A stretch of DNA of 64,000 bases from UBA4660 sp034408895 (GTDB taxonomy: Bacteria > Bacteroidota > Bacteroidia > Flavobacteriales_D > Sanyastnellaceae), in NCBI GenBank assembly GCA_034408895.1, contig JAWXCI010000030.1, forward strand, positions 62,001 to 126,000. Reading direction: 5' to 3'. The translations under genes and the position numbers were made by a program. The notes under the pieces are model-generated. The model was not told the origin of the DNA, ran no database searches, and worked only from the letters and a program-made list of their open reading frames with translations. Shown here in pieces: positions 22,162 to 31,042 of this stretch; positions within the stretch are counted from its first letter, which is position 1, and each line of letters begins with the position of its first letter.

Positions 22162-24537
22162 AGAGATGAGCGAGTCGAGTTGGTGCGAATGTTTCAGCCT
22201 GCTATCCATGCGTGCCAGTGTAGTGTCGGAAAGCACCCAGTTCATGGCGAAATCAGTGTTTATCACATCGTCTGGGTAAAGGTTTACTTCCATATACCGA
22301 TGGCCTGAAACTGAATCAAACCCCTGATCATTATTCAACCTATTCAGGTATCTCTTCAAACGCTCATCATTGACAGTAGTTTGCATTCCATACGATCCGG
22401 CAAGGGTTTGTATTGGTGCAAAAAGTTCATTTACCAGCGGATGAAGTGCTTCTGTTTCCGGTGATGGTTTTGAATTAGAAATATGGATTACCCTGAATCG
22501 AAGCCTAGACCACGCATCGGCAATTTCTTTTTGTTGCATGGAGGTGTCTTTCGAAAGTTTTTCAAACTTCAGCAGCAACTCTGTAACTACACCTGCACCG
22601 GAATTGTCAAAGTATCCTCCATCAACAAAGTAATCATTGCGAATGCCACCTGCGGGAGATACATAAGGAAAGCGCGCACCCAAGATCACAGCCGTGCTTA
22701 GATTTATATCTTCATCCTCATGTAGTAGTCCTAATACATCCAACCTCCCGCTAAAGGTAGTTTCATCTATCAATACGTTGGAAACAATTGAGGGCCTTGC
22801 ATCCTGCACACGCGTGGTATTTAGGAACAGGATAGGCAGATCATAGTCGTTCTTTTCCTGGGTTAGAAACCAGCTGAAGGGAGTTGAGAAGTATCCGTCA
22901 AGTTCACCGCCTGATGAGGGATGCTCCAAGCTAGTCTCCAATGCAACTGACCGATCATCAATTGAAATGATAGGCAGTGCTGTGGTGAGAATATCGGTGC
23001 TCAGCATGTTGGAAATGGTATGGCTTAAAAAATCAGAAGCCAGAAATTGCTTTGAAGCATCGAGAAATGAAGATTCGGATTTTTTTGCCAATAACGAAAA
23101 GTAAGTGGCATTACCTACACTTCCACCTGATGCACCGGATAAACAAAGTAGATGATCGGAAAAAGCGCCATCTGTCTCATCATGCATTTTTCCCAATACA
23201 CTGGCCACCCAATATCCCGAACGGGAGGCACCTCCATCGGACAACACAATGTACACTGGGTAAAGGGATGAATCAGCCACCGTGTCTGCCATCAGGTTAC
23301 GCTTTTCTATCCAGCGAGTGAAGTATTCGGGAAGCCCTTGCCTCTTGTAATAGGCATTTTGGATATCGGATTTTTTACAGATGCGCAACTCATGCGGACC
23401 ATCAGAAAAAAAGCCGAGGATATAAGAAATAATGAGGGTCACCACGAAAATATTGATGCCCATCTTAGAACCCAGACACAGCAGGATATTAAAAATACCA
23501 AGCAGCACCGAGAAAGAAACCAATACTACGGCAACACTTCCAAGACACACTGTTACTTCCATCCAAAATGAAGCTACAACAAAACCCAAAAAGGAAATTG
23601 CAGAAAAAAAAGAGAATAACATAAAACTTGATGTGGATTCGTACTTGATCAATTCATGCATTCGCTGATCATCGGGCATTTGCCGCAATTTGTCTTTCTC
23701 TTCAGAGGTGAACAAAGGCAAACTAAAAAATTTCATCCACAACCTATTATTTTTTTTGAACCAGGAGACCGCACCAGATCCATTGTGTGGAGTAATAGTT
23801 TCATCTGACCAAAACAAAACTGAGCGTTTGGCAATGAACATGAATTGCAGAACGGCTTGGGTAAGCATTAACGCAAAAACTTTTAGCCACACAATTTGTG
23901 GAATCATGAGCAAACCAAAAAACATAAACAACAGAACATACCTTCCACTTTTTAGAAATTTATGTGCCCGTTGAGTAGGTTTCATTGCTTCGATCTGGCT
24001 ATCCGCATCCATGTTGTTATCTGCGGAAGTCACCATTCGGTAATCTTCACGTTTCATGAAAAAAATTCTCCGCCCCAGCCTGCCCTGCACATTAAAAAGG
24101 AGGATGCTGATGACCACGCTCAACAACACAACACCTTCCGTAAAAATTTCCGGGTACCGTATTCGAAGCAGTGCTACCTCAATAACGGTGATACACAAGT
24201 AGCCCATCAGCCTGGGTGTAATGCGCTCTGCCTCATGAGGTATTTCTTCCCTTATAAATTTATTTCTGGAAAAGATGATACGGGTGGAATACCATGTCAC
24301 CATGGTCCAAAGCATAAGAGAAACATAAACGGTGAACGATTGCCGCTCGCTGTCAATCACAATTTGGATAAGATCCTTCCCTTGTGAAACTGACCAAAAA
24401 ACAAAAGCTCCCAGCACAAGGAAACAAAATGGGATAAAAATTACGCTCATGAATCTTATCCATTTGATAACCAAAAGAATCAATTCGCGAAATAATTGTC
24501 GCGGATTGTTGGCGACCGTTTTGAAAGTTTTCATCAT
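22138..24537 (-). CDS. Membrane-anchored patatin-like phospholipase
   Basis: A 799-residue protein. The N-terminal half (to about residue 400) contains several hydrophobic segments, e.g. WIRFMSVIFIPFCFLVLGAFVFW, LMGYLCITVIEVALL and ICLGSVAVVLVSFSVLLGIFNILLCLG-like runs, so it is an integral membrane protein. The C-terminal half has the patatin catalytic pair: SDGGASRSGYWVASVLGKMH followed by LLCLSGASGGSVGNATYF (GxSxG nucleophile Ser) and, about 170 residues later, NDYFVDGGYFDNSGAGVV with the catalytic Asp in DGG. It should hydrolyse acyl esters of lipids at or in the inner membrane. It is monocistronic; the 3' end overlaps the AlkD-like pseudogene by 24 bp. Confidence 0.83.
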   Translation of the reverse strand: MMKTFKTVANNPRQLFRELILLVIKWIRFMSVIFIPFCFLVLGAFVFWSVSQGKDLIQIVIDSERQSFTVYVSLMLWTMVTWYSTRIIFSRNKFIREEIPHEAERITPRLMGYLCITVIEVALLRIRYPEIFTEGVVLLSVVISILLFNVQGRLGRRIFFMKREDYRMVTSADNNMDADSQIEAMKPTQRAHKFLKSGRYVLLFMFFGLLMIPQIVWLKVFALMLTQAVLQFMFIAKRSVLFWSDETITPHNGSGAVSWFKKNNRLWMKFFSLPLFTSEEKDKLRQMPDDQRMHELIKYESTSSFMLFSFFSAISFLGFVVASFWMEVTVCLGSVAVVLVSFSVLLGIFNILLCLGSKMGINIFVVTLIISYILGFFSDGPHELRICKKSDIQNAYYKRQGLPEYFTRWIEKRNLMADTVADSSLYPVYIVLSDGGASRSGYWVASVLGKMHDETDGAFSDHLLCLSGASGGSVGNATYFSLLAKKSESSFLDASKQFLASDFLSHTISNMLSTDILTTALPIISIDDRSVALETSLEHPSSGGELDGYFSTPFSWFLTQEKNDYDLPILFLNTTRVQDARPSIVSNVLIDETTFSGRLDVLGLLHEDEDINLSTAVILGARFPYVSPAGGIRNDYFVDGGYFDNSGAGVVTELLLKFEKLSKDTSMQQKEIADAWSRLRFRVIHISNSKPSPETEALHPLVNELFAPIQTLAGSYGMQTTVNDERLKRYLNRLNNDQGFDSVSGHRYMEVNLYPDDVINTDFAMNWVLSDTTLARMDSRLKHSHQLDSLISLLQSELK

Positions 24538-24609
24538 CGTCCAAATTTTTCAGAAGTTGTTTTTCGCAAAAGAAAGAAAATGCGTTTAGGATGTTCAATA
24601 AATTTTGTA

Positions 24610-25011
24610 TCAAAAAAAAGATTGCAGTGCGCTAACCACATCAGCTGGACAGCGCAGTGGTTTTCCTGAAATTTTCTCCACAAAAACCAAATCGGTCCAT
24701 GCGCGATTTAACAATTCATCCCCGCGAAAAGTTTCGTAGTCGAAATGGATTTTTGCCGAAGGCATTGTTGCAATTATTGTCCTTATGCGCAACTCATCAT
24801 CGTAATAAGCAGGCTTGATGAAACGAATGTTGTATTCCACAACCGGCAGAAGTATTCCCTCATCTTCCAGTATGCGATACGTGATTCCTGCGCTGCGCAG
24901 GGCTTCCACGCGGGCCACTTCGAAGTAGATGGCGTAGTTGCCATAATAGCTGTAGCCCATTCGATCGGTTTCAGCATAGCGCACGCGCAGGGTAGTTTCG
25001 TGAATGAGCAT
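24610..25011 (-). CDS. Acyl-CoA thioesterase (YbgC/4HBT hot-dog family)
   Basis: With the ATG at 25011 the protein has 133 residues, the usual hot-dog length; the frame is open to 25095 without a signal. RVRYAETDRMGYSYYGNYAIYFEVARVEALRSAGI contains the YAETDxMGxxYxGNYxxxFExxR motif of the YbgC/4-hydroxybenzoyl-CoA thioesterase family, with Asp as the catalytic residue. It should hydrolyse short- or medium-chain acyl-CoA in the cytoplasm. It lies divergently from dnaA, an arrangement common in Bacteroidota. Confidence 0.9.
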   Translation of the reverse strand: MLIHETTLRVRYAETDRMGYSYYGNYAIYFEVARVEALRSAGITYRILEDEGILLPVVEYNIRFIKPAYYDDELRIRTIIATMPSAKIHFDYETFRGDELLNRAWTDLVFVEKISGKPLRCPADVVSALQSFF

Positions 25012-25411
25012 AGTGTTTTTTCTTAAGTTGACAGAAACAAATGAAAAGGATTTACACAAATGAAAATATTTTTTTTTTCTTGCGGGAGGTTCCAAATTTT
25101 CGCTTAGTTACGCAACGCGAAGTTCACTTGAACGAAATTTCCACTGAGTGAGAACTAAAATTTTGAACATCATCTTTTTAGGTATGCTGCAATCCATCAT
25201 TCACGCATCGATGCCAAACTCCGCAAGTTCGCATGAAAATTTTTTCATGAACAGACATGTCAAAAATTTTTCAAAGTCAAGCGCTGAAAACTTTTTTTTT
25301 CGCTTGATGTCCCATTCATTTGCTGCCTTGTTTGAACCTTGACTACATCAGTCATCAACACCGAAAGAAATTACACCCGTTATTAACCCTAGCAAAATTC
25401 TGACTTAACAA
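25012..25411. promoter_or_regulatory. Intergenic region upstream of dnaA with an 18-bp palindrome
   Basis: This 400-bp AT-rich region lies between the thioesterase and dnaA genes, which diverge from it. It contains a perfect palindrome CATGAAAATTTTTTCATG at 25232-25249 and long A and T tracts. I find no ORF with family features, no clear DnaA boxes (TTATCCACA type) and no exact -7 box. It probably holds both promoters. Confidence 0.5.
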
Positions 25412-26842
25412 ATGATCAAAGATCACAACCAGGTTTGGCAACAGTGCCTTCAAGTCATCAAAGACAATGTAAGCACACAAGCGCACAAAACCTGGTTCGA
25501 ACCCATCAAACCGGTAAAGCTCGAGCAGGATGTGTTGACTATCCAGGTGCCTTCTCAGTTCTTTTATGAGTGGCTGGAAGAACACTACGTATCACTTCTC
25601 AAAAAAATAATCCGCAAAGAACTGGGCAGCGATGGCCGGCTGGAGTATTCCATTATAATGGAGAACAGCGTGAGTAACGGCAGTCCTTACACAGTAAAAG
25701 TTCCAACCAGCAACCGCAAGACAGTGAAGAACGCGCCTGTGAACATGCCGCTGGACCTTGGCGAAACACCCATCAGGAATCCATTCATCATTCCCGGATT
25801 GAGAAAAATAAACGTGGACTCTAACCTGAATCCCAACTATTCGTTCGAGAATTTTATTGAAGGCGACTGCAACCGGCTGGCCCGCAGTGCAGGCTATGCA
25901 GTGGCGAACAAACCAGGAGGCACTGCTTTCAACCCACTACTTATTTATGGTGGCGTGGGCTTAGGAAAAACACATCTCGCGCATGCCATAGGCATTGACA
26001 TCAAGAACAAGTTTCCCGATAAAACGGTTCTTTATGTCAGTAGCGAAAAATTTACGCACCAGTTTATTGATGCAGTGAAAAACAATTCAGTGAACGACTT
26101 CTCGCACTTCTATCAATTGATGGATGTACTCATTATTGATGATGTCCAGTTCTTTAGCGGTAAAGAAAAAACGCAGGATATTTTTTTCCACATCTTCAAC
26201 AGCCTGCACCAAACCAACCGGCAGATTGTGCTCACCAGCGACAAGCCACCTGTGGAGATGCAGGGAGTAGAGCAACGTCTGTTGTCACGTTTCAAATGGG
26301 GATTGAGTGCCGACCTCCAGATACCGAACCTCGAAACACGCATGGCCATACTGCAGAAGAAAATGTATGCTGATGGAATTGAAATGCCGCATGATGTGAT
26401 CGAATACCTTGCGTACAGCATCACCACCAATGTGCGCGAACTGGAAGGCGCATTCATTTCACTCATTGCTCAATCATCGCTCAACAAAAAAGCAGTGAAC
26501 CTGGAACTTGCCAAGCAGATGATTGACAAGTTTGTGAAGAACACAGCCCGCGAAGTTTCCATTGACTACATACAAAAAGTGGTATGCGATTATTTCGATC
26601 TGCCGATTGAATTGCTTAAGAGCAAAACACGCAAGCGCGAAATTGTTCAGGCCAGACAAATTGCAATGTTCTTTGCAAAGCGAATGACAAAGAGCAGCCT
26701 TGCCAGCATTGGTGCACACTGCGGAGGAAAAGACCACGCGACAGTTCTCCATGCATGCCGCACGGTAAACAACCTCCAGGAAACTGATAAACATTTCAGG
26801 AAATACCTCGATGATCTTGAAAAGAAACTCAGCATTGCTTAA
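25412..26842 (+). CDS. dnaA: Chromosomal replication initiator protein DnaA
   Basis: A 476-residue DnaA with all four domains. Domain I is VWQQCLQVIKDNVSTQAHKTWFEPI; a short linker follows to about residue 110. The AAA+ domain has NYSFENFIEGDCNRLARSAG, Walker A GGVGLGKTHLAHAIG, Walker B VLIIDDVQFFSGKEKTQD, and sensor and arginine-finger regions (RLLSRFKWGLSADLQIPNLETRMAIL). The C-terminal DNA-binding signature is GGKDHATVLHACRTVNNL. It opens oriC in the ATP-bound form. It is followed by a strong terminator and then an LMW phosphatase gene. Confidence 0.98.
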   Translation: MIKDHNQVWQQCLQVIKDNVSTQAHKTWFEPIKPVKLEQDVLTIQVPSQFFYEWLEEHYVSLLKKIIRKELGSDGRLEYSIIMENSVSNGSPYTVKVPTSNRKTVKNAPVNMPLDLGETPIRNPFIIPGLRKINVDSNLNPNYSFENFIEGDCNRLARSAGYAVANKPGGTAFNPLLIYGGVGLGKTHLAHAIGIDIKNKFPDKTVLYVSSEKFTHQFIDAVKNNSVNDFSHFYQLMDVLIIDDVQFFSGKEKTQDIFFHIFNSLHQTNRQIVLTSDKPPVEMQGVEQRLLSRFKWGLSADLQIPNLETRMAILQKKMYADGIEMPHDVIEYLAYSITTNVRELEGAFISLIAQSSLNKKAVNLELAKQMIDKFVKNTAREVSIDYIQKVVCDYFDLPIELLKSKTRKREIVQARQIAMFFAKRMTKSSLASIGAHCGGKDHATVLHACRTVNNLQETDKHFRKYLDDLEKKLSIA

Positions 26843-26865
26843 TGCTGATTAACCAAAACCGAAAG

Positions 26866-26899
26866 AACCCCTGTGATAAAGTCGCGGGGGTTTTTTCTT
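26866..26899 (+). terminator. dnaA terminator
   Basis: AACCCC (26866-26871) and GGGGTT (26887-26892) form a stem followed by TTTTTTCTTT, starting 24 bp after the dnaA stop and ending just before the phosphatase ATG. Confidence 0.83.
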
Positions 26900-26908
26900 T
26901 GAATCGGA

Positions 26909-27388
26909 ATGAAAGAGAAGAAAAAAATCCTAATGGTCTGCCTCGGCAACATCTGTCGCTCTCCCATGGCTGAGGGAATACTCAGGCATAAAGTTCATGA
27001 AGCCGGATTGGACATTGAAATTGATTCAGCCGGAACAAGCAACCAACACCGGAACCAGCATCCGGACTGGAGGGCGGTGAAGTGCCTAAACATTTATGGT
27101 ATTGATATTTCAAAACTTCGCGCAAGACAGTTTAACAAAAAAGATTTTGAAGCGTTCGATATCCTATTCACCATGGATAAATCGAACCATGAAAATGTGT
27201 TGAAACTTTCATCAGCAGAAACAGACCGCGCAAAAGTGAAAATGCTGTTGAACGAATATTATGCAGACAAGAATATGGAAGTACCCGATCCGTGGTTTGG
27301 TGAGATGGATGGATTTCATGCAGTGTACCATTTGCTCAATGATGCTTGTGATGCGCTGATTGAAAAACTAAAACAAAACGAACTATGA
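26909..27388 (+). CDS. Low-molecular-weight protein-tyrosine phosphatase
   Basis: A 159-residue protein of the standard LMW-PTP size. The N-terminus VCLGNICRSPMAEGILRHKV contains the CX5R P-loop (C, then NICR), and DPWFG near residue 131 carries the general acid Asp (usually DPYxG). It removes phosphate from tyrosine or arginine in proteins. It shares 4 bp (ATGA) with the next gene, a tetrapyrrole-methylase-fold methyltransferase; this pair downstream of dnaA is usual in Bacteroidota. Confidence 0.95.
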   Translation: MKEKKKILMVCLGNICRSPMAEGILRHKVHEAGLDIEIDSAGTSNQHRNQHPDWRAVKCLNIYGIDISKLRARQFNKKDFEAFDILFTMDKSNHENVLKLSSAETDRAKVKMLLNEYYADKNMEVPDPWFGEMDGFHAVYHLLNDACDALIEKLKQNEL

Positions 27389-28092
27389 AAAAAGGAAACC
27401 TCTACCTCGTGCCCTCATCGTTGGGAAGTGAACACCCCACAGATTTTGTTCCGCCCGCTGTGCATGAAGTCGTGAACCGTGTAAATCATTTTGTGGTGGA
27501 AGATGAAAAAACTGCACGAAGATTTTTGCGGAGCATCGGCATGAAAAGACCTTTTGAAGAACTTTCCATGAACGCACTCAACGAACACACTTCGCTGGAA
27601 AATTTATTATCACTTCTTCAACCCGCACTCAAAGGCGAAGACATTGCTCTGATGAGCGATGCCGGTTGTCCGGCAGTGGCGGATCCGGGAAGTGAGCTTG
27701 TAAAGTTTGCACACGAAAACAAGGTGCGAGTGATTCCGCTACCTGGTCCTTCATCCATTTTGCTTTCATTGATGGCCAGCGGCCTCAACGGGCAGTCATT
27801 TGCATTCACCGGTTATTTGCCCAAGGACAGAAGCGATCGAATAAAAAAACTTAAGCACCTGGAAAACTATGCAATAACTTCAGGCCAATCGCAACTTTTC
27901 ATGGACACTCCTTATCGCAATATGAATGTGCTGGAAGACATTTTGGCGAACATGCGCCCCACCACTTCGCTTTGCATCGCCAGCAACATCAATTGCCCAA
28001 ATGAATTTATCAGAACCAAAACAATTGGTGACTGGAAAGAACAATTGCCTGCGCTGGAAAAGAAGCCGTGCATTTTTGTATTGGGAAAATAA
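27385..28092 (+). CDS. SAM methyltransferase of the tetrapyrrole-methylase (RsmI-like) fold
   Basis: A 235-residue protein. LYLVPSSLGSEHPTDFVPP resembles the LYLVxTPIGN start of RsmI, and IALMSDAGCPAVADPGSELVKFAHENKVRVIPLPGPSSILLSLMASGLNGQSFAFTGYLP matches the SDAGxPxxxDPGxxLV...PGPSA...SGL......F.GFLP signature. RsmI 2'-O-methylates C1402 of 16S rRNA; this Bacteroidota relative is shorter (RsmI is about 280) and its target is not known. It overlaps the phosphatase gene by 4 bp. Confidence 0.85.
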   Translation: MKKGNLYLVPSSLGSEHPTDFVPPAVHEVVNRVNHFVVEDEKTARRFLRSIGMKRPFEELSMNALNEHTSLENLLSLLQPALKGEDIALMSDAGCPAVADPGSELVKFAHENKVRVIPLPGPSSILLSLMASGLNGQSFAFTGYLPKDRSDRIKKLKHLENYAITSGQSQLFMDTPYRNMNVLEDILANMRPTTSLCIASNINCPNEFIRTKTIGDWKEQLPALEKKPCIFVLGK

Positions 28093-28105
28093 TTATTGGT
28101 TTCGT

Positions 28106-28137
28106 GTTCCGAGTGCCCTGAACCCGAAACTCGGAAC
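28106..28137. terminator. Hairpin repeat between convergent genes (copy 1)
   Basis: GTTCCGAGT (28106-28114) and ACTCGGAAC (28129-28137) form a perfect 9-bp stem between the convergent methylase and DUF5723 genes. There is no T-run. A closely related hairpin lies at 45799-45823, also between convergent genes, so this may be a repeat that works as a bidirectional 3'-end structure. Confidence 0.55.
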
Positions 28138-28146
28138 CAGAAGCAG

Positions 28147-29559
28147 CTACCAACTCGCACAGGGAATTGTTTTCCCGCCTTTCTTCTGGAACATTGGCTT
28201 CTTTACTTTTTTCTCCTTGCATTTCCAATGGCGGAACATGGTGTATTTGATGTTGAAATAAATGTCGGCCCCGTATATATTTTGATTCAGCATCCAACCA
28301 AGATTGTCGGAACCAATGATGATGCTGTTCAACCGCAACATCAAACCCATTTGCGGTTTCTGGAATTCGTAAAGGGACAGTGGGAGTGAGATTTCGAAAC
28401 GTCTTATTTCATAACGCGGTGCCACCCCGATGGAGGATGCGCGTTGCACTCCCAGGCTTGCTCTTCGAGGCAAGCCAATCATGATGGTGCCATACACATA
28501 AAAATTGTAAGGCAAACTGTAATCCAATTGCGCACTGAAACCCGTGGGGAGTTTCATCCGGAAAACATCTTCCTTACTGTTTGTTTCCACAAGATGAAAA
28601 TTGTTGTTGAAGATGGTGTCGAGGTCAGCCACTTCATCGGCAGCAACGCCCTGGTAATTTTCCCATTCGCTTTGTTCGGTTTCATCAAACACATTTCTGA
28701 AAAAGGGCCCCTTGTATTTAATCGAACCAATATCAATCAATGAAAATCCAAGGCGGTATTTGTAACTACCATCCGTACATGGAGAATGCGGGGTGTATTC
28801 ACTCACATTCCTGTTGGTCTTCTTGAATGTGACGCCAAGGTCCAAACCAAAACCTCTACCACTCTTCCATGCCGGTTCATTGAATCCATACTCACCGCGA
28901 AAAATATATGTCTCCATGTTGGATGAATCAAGCACGGTGTAATTCCATTCATCCAGCCGCAGTCCTACACCCGCAATTCCCATCAATCTTTTGATTGTAA
29001 TTCCGCCCATAGTGAGCATATCAGGTTTGCGGTTTATGATGGTGGAATACGTTCCGCCAAACTCAAACCAGCCCAAACCATTGGCTCGCATATCACGCAC
29101 GGTGTGATTGATTCCCATTTGCTCGCGGTACTGGAAACTTTCCGTGATGTAGTAACCGAGGCTAAGTGGAATGCCGCGCACATCGGCAACAGCCCTAAGT
29201 CCTGTGTAGATCCCAAAAGCATGTTGTCTCCAGTTGAAGGTGATGGAAGGGCCGTGCACCATTGCATCAGCATAAGCATTGTATGGAGCATTTTGCCTCG
29301 CGTACAAGGGTTCTCCAATTTCTGAAAGAGCGGAAAGTGAAAATTTATTTCCGGGCAGGTAAGCGAAATTGTTTCGTGCAAAGGCCGCAAGCCCTATCAG
29401 GTTGAAATCAATGAATGCCCTCGAATCGCAAATGGAGGATGGGTTGATGAGAACAGTGTTTGCCGGTGCATGGGTGCTGCCCGCAATACCAAGATTGTCT
29501 TGTGCTTCAAGTCCTGAAACAAGAACAATTAGAACAACTATAAGAAACTGCTTAATCAA
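28147..29559 (-). CDS. DUF5723 family outer-membrane protein
   Basis: A 470-residue protein with a signal peptide (MIKQFLIVVLIVLVSGLEAQ). It starts with DNLGIAGSTHAPANTVLINPSSICDSRAFIDFNLIGL, close to the DUF5723 start in which the protein describes a barrel strand series, followed by long beta-rich segments (HAFGIYTGLRAVADVRGIPLSLGYY, YKYRLGFSLIDIGSIKY) and LPYNFYVYGTIMIGLPRR. The C-terminus is basic (KEKKVKKPMFQKKGG) and may be unstructured. It probably forms an outer-membrane barrel of unknown role. It runs toward the methylase gene, with a hairpin between them. Confidence 0.8.
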   Translation of the reverse strand: MIKQFLIVVLIVLVSGLEAQDNLGIAGSTHAPANTVLINPSSICDSRAFIDFNLIGLAAFARNNFAYLPGNKFSLSALSEIGEPLYARQNAPYNAYADAMVHGPSITFNWRQHAFGIYTGLRAVADVRGIPLSLGYYITESFQYREQMGINHTVRDMRANGLGWFEFGGTYSTIINRKPDMLTMGGITIKRLMGIAGVGLRLDEWNYTVLDSSNMETYIFRGEYGFNEPAWKSGRGFGLDLGVTFKKTNRNVSEYTPHSPCTDGSYKYRLGFSLIDIGSIKYKGPFFRNVFDETEQSEWENYQGVAADEVADLDTIFNNNFHLVETNSKEDVFRMKLPTGFSAQLDYSLPYNFYVYGTIMIGLPRRASLGVQRASSIGVAPRYEIRRFEISLPLSLYEFQKPQMGLMLRLNSIIIGSDNLGWMLNQNIYGADIYFNIKYTMFRHWKCKEKKVKKPMFQKKGGKTIPCASW

Positions 29560-29625
29560 AAGGGGGGATTGAAAACGGCTTCGTGATACGAATATCAGGA
29601 GAAACAGTTCGCTGGTCAGGATATT

Positions 29626-30525
29626 TTATTCTGTCCTTTTCACATCTACTACGTGAACATCAAAATAGACGGGTGTGCGCGGAGGGATGATGCCGGTGCT
29701 GGAGCCTTGTTCGCCAAAAGCAAGACTCGATGGCATGTAGATTCGTGCACGTTGGCCTTCACACATCTTGGTGAGTCCGAATTGAAGACCGCCTACAAGC
29801 TGACCGGGTTTGCCAAATTCGAATTGCATTTCGGTAGTAGAATCCACTTGAGTGCCGTTCAATAAATGGGTGGTGTATGTGATGAAGATATTGTCACCAA
29901 CTTCTACGGAATCACCTGGTGTGGTGAGCATACGATTCAAAAGCACTTTACCATATTGTTCAAACAAGCCTTGCTGATTGTTTGTTGCCAAAGTAGATTT
30001 CGAAATGGCTTCAACTTCATCCATTCTTCCTGATTGACACTGCTCAATCAGATGGTCGAGATATTCGTCCTGCGAATACGTTCCAGTTATAAGTACATTC
30101 ACTTGCATGTAAACATTTTGCAGAGAATCAAGATTGAACAGGTTGTTGAACAGAGGGAAATAATTCGAACTTACTTCTAGCCAATATGAAACACTGTCGC
30201 TTTCGTGAAGCGACATAAAGTCATTGTAAAATGAACATGGGTCGTTGGTGTTTTCATCACAAGGAAGAAGAACCTTTTCCACACGAACTAACTTTTCGCC
30301 AAAAGCAATTGTATCTCCGGCTTCCGTCAAAGTCAAATGTTCAATTTCCAGAATATCTGAATGCCTGATTGTTGCAGTGTTCTCACCAAACGAATGCAGT
30401 TTCTTCCAAAGCCCTTGATTGATTTTGCTATAACCCGGATATTTCTCCGGCCAGAAAAAGTAAACAGCAAACACACAAATAAAAAGCGCAATAGCACCGA
30501 ACGTAATTTTCTTCCACGGTTTCAT
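29626..30525 (-). CDS. FKBP-type peptidyl-prolyl isomerase, membrane-anchored
   Basis: A 299-residue protein with an N-terminal anchor (ITFGAIALFICVFAVYFFW) followed by a low-similarity region and a C-terminal FKBP domain (from about residue 190): VEVGDNIFITYTTHLLNGTQVDSTTEMQFEFGKPGQLVGGLQFGLTKMCEGQRARIYMPSSLAFGEQG...GIIPPRTPVYFDVHVVDV. It should catalyse prolyl isomerisation in the periplasm. It starts 1 bp after the stop of the next FKBP gene upstream, so both are in one operon with nrnA. Confidence 0.9.
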   Translation of the reverse strand: MKPWKKITFGAIALFICVFAVYFFWPEKYPGYSKINQGLWKKLHSFGENTATIRHSDILEIEHLTLTEAGDTIAFGEKLVRVEKVLLPCDENTNDPCSFYNDFMSLHESDSVSYWLEVSSNYFPLFNNLFNLDSLQNVYMQVNVLITGTYSQDEYLDHLIEQCQSGRMDEVEAISKSTLATNNQQGLFEQYGKVLLNRMLTTPGDSVEVGDNIFITYTTHLLNGTQVDSTTEMQFEFGKPGQLVGGLQFGLTKMCEGQRARIYMPSSLAFGEQGSSTGIIPPRTPVYFDVHVVDVKRTE

Positions 30526-30526
30526 A

Positions 30527-31042
30527 TCAGTTCAGTGCAAGAAGTTGGATGTCGTAAACAAGAGATGCGTCACGAGGAATTTTTGCGGAGTCGCCCGTGA
30601 GGCCGAATGCAAGATGTGATGGAAGGATCACTTTCGCTTTATCACCTACACGCATCAGTTGCACCATTTCATGCAAGCCTGTTTCAACATTGTCCTGCCC
30701 TATAACAAACGTTCCGGGATTGTTTTCATCAGCACGATAACATTCGGTTCCATCAAAAAGAGTGATCACGTATTTGAGTGAAGCACGTTTGCCAAGTGTG
30801 GCTTGTTCTCCTCCACCATCTTCATAAATCCAATAATGCAAACCTGAACTGGTCTCCTGCATCGGCCATTTATTTTCAGTGATGAATTCTTTGATGCGCA
30901 ATGTTTCATCAGCGTGCTTCTTCTTATTGGCTTCGATAAGGTGGGCCTGCACATCGGTGTAATGGCCGGGCACATCCTTTTTCTCGGAGCAGCCATTGCA
31001 ACCTGCCAAAACCAGGACACAGCAAAGTATTAAATGCTTCAT
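30527..31042 (-). CDS. FKBP-type isomerase lipoprotein (GldI-like)
   Basis: A 171-residue protein; the ATG at 31042 is followed by MKHLILCCVLVLAGCNGCSE, a lipoprotein signal with cleavage before Cys at LAGC. The FKBP domain shows GKRASLKYVITLFDGTECYR, GLHEMVQLMRVGDKAKVILPSHLAFGLTGDSAKIPRDASLVYDIQLLAL. In Flavobacteria a lipoprotein FKBP next to nrnA is the gliding protein GldI; the position and lipobox fit, so this is a GldI-like candidate. Gliding is not proven by this gene alone. It overlaps nrnA by 4 bp. Confidence 0.85.
   Translation of the reverse strand: MKHLILCCVLVLAGCNGCSEKKDVPGHYTDVQAHLIEANKKKHADETLRIKEFITENKWPMQETSSGLHYWIYEDGGGEQATLGKRASLKYVITLFDGTECYRADENNPGTFVIGQDNVETGLHEMVQLMRVGDKAKVILPSHLAFGLTGDSAKIPRDASLVYDIQLLALN

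Noticed and set aside
25012..25411. Possible oriC next to dnaA
   Set aside because: The region is AT-rich, but no cluster of DnaA boxes (TTATNCACA) could be seen on either strand, and in Bacteroidota the origin is often not beside dnaA.
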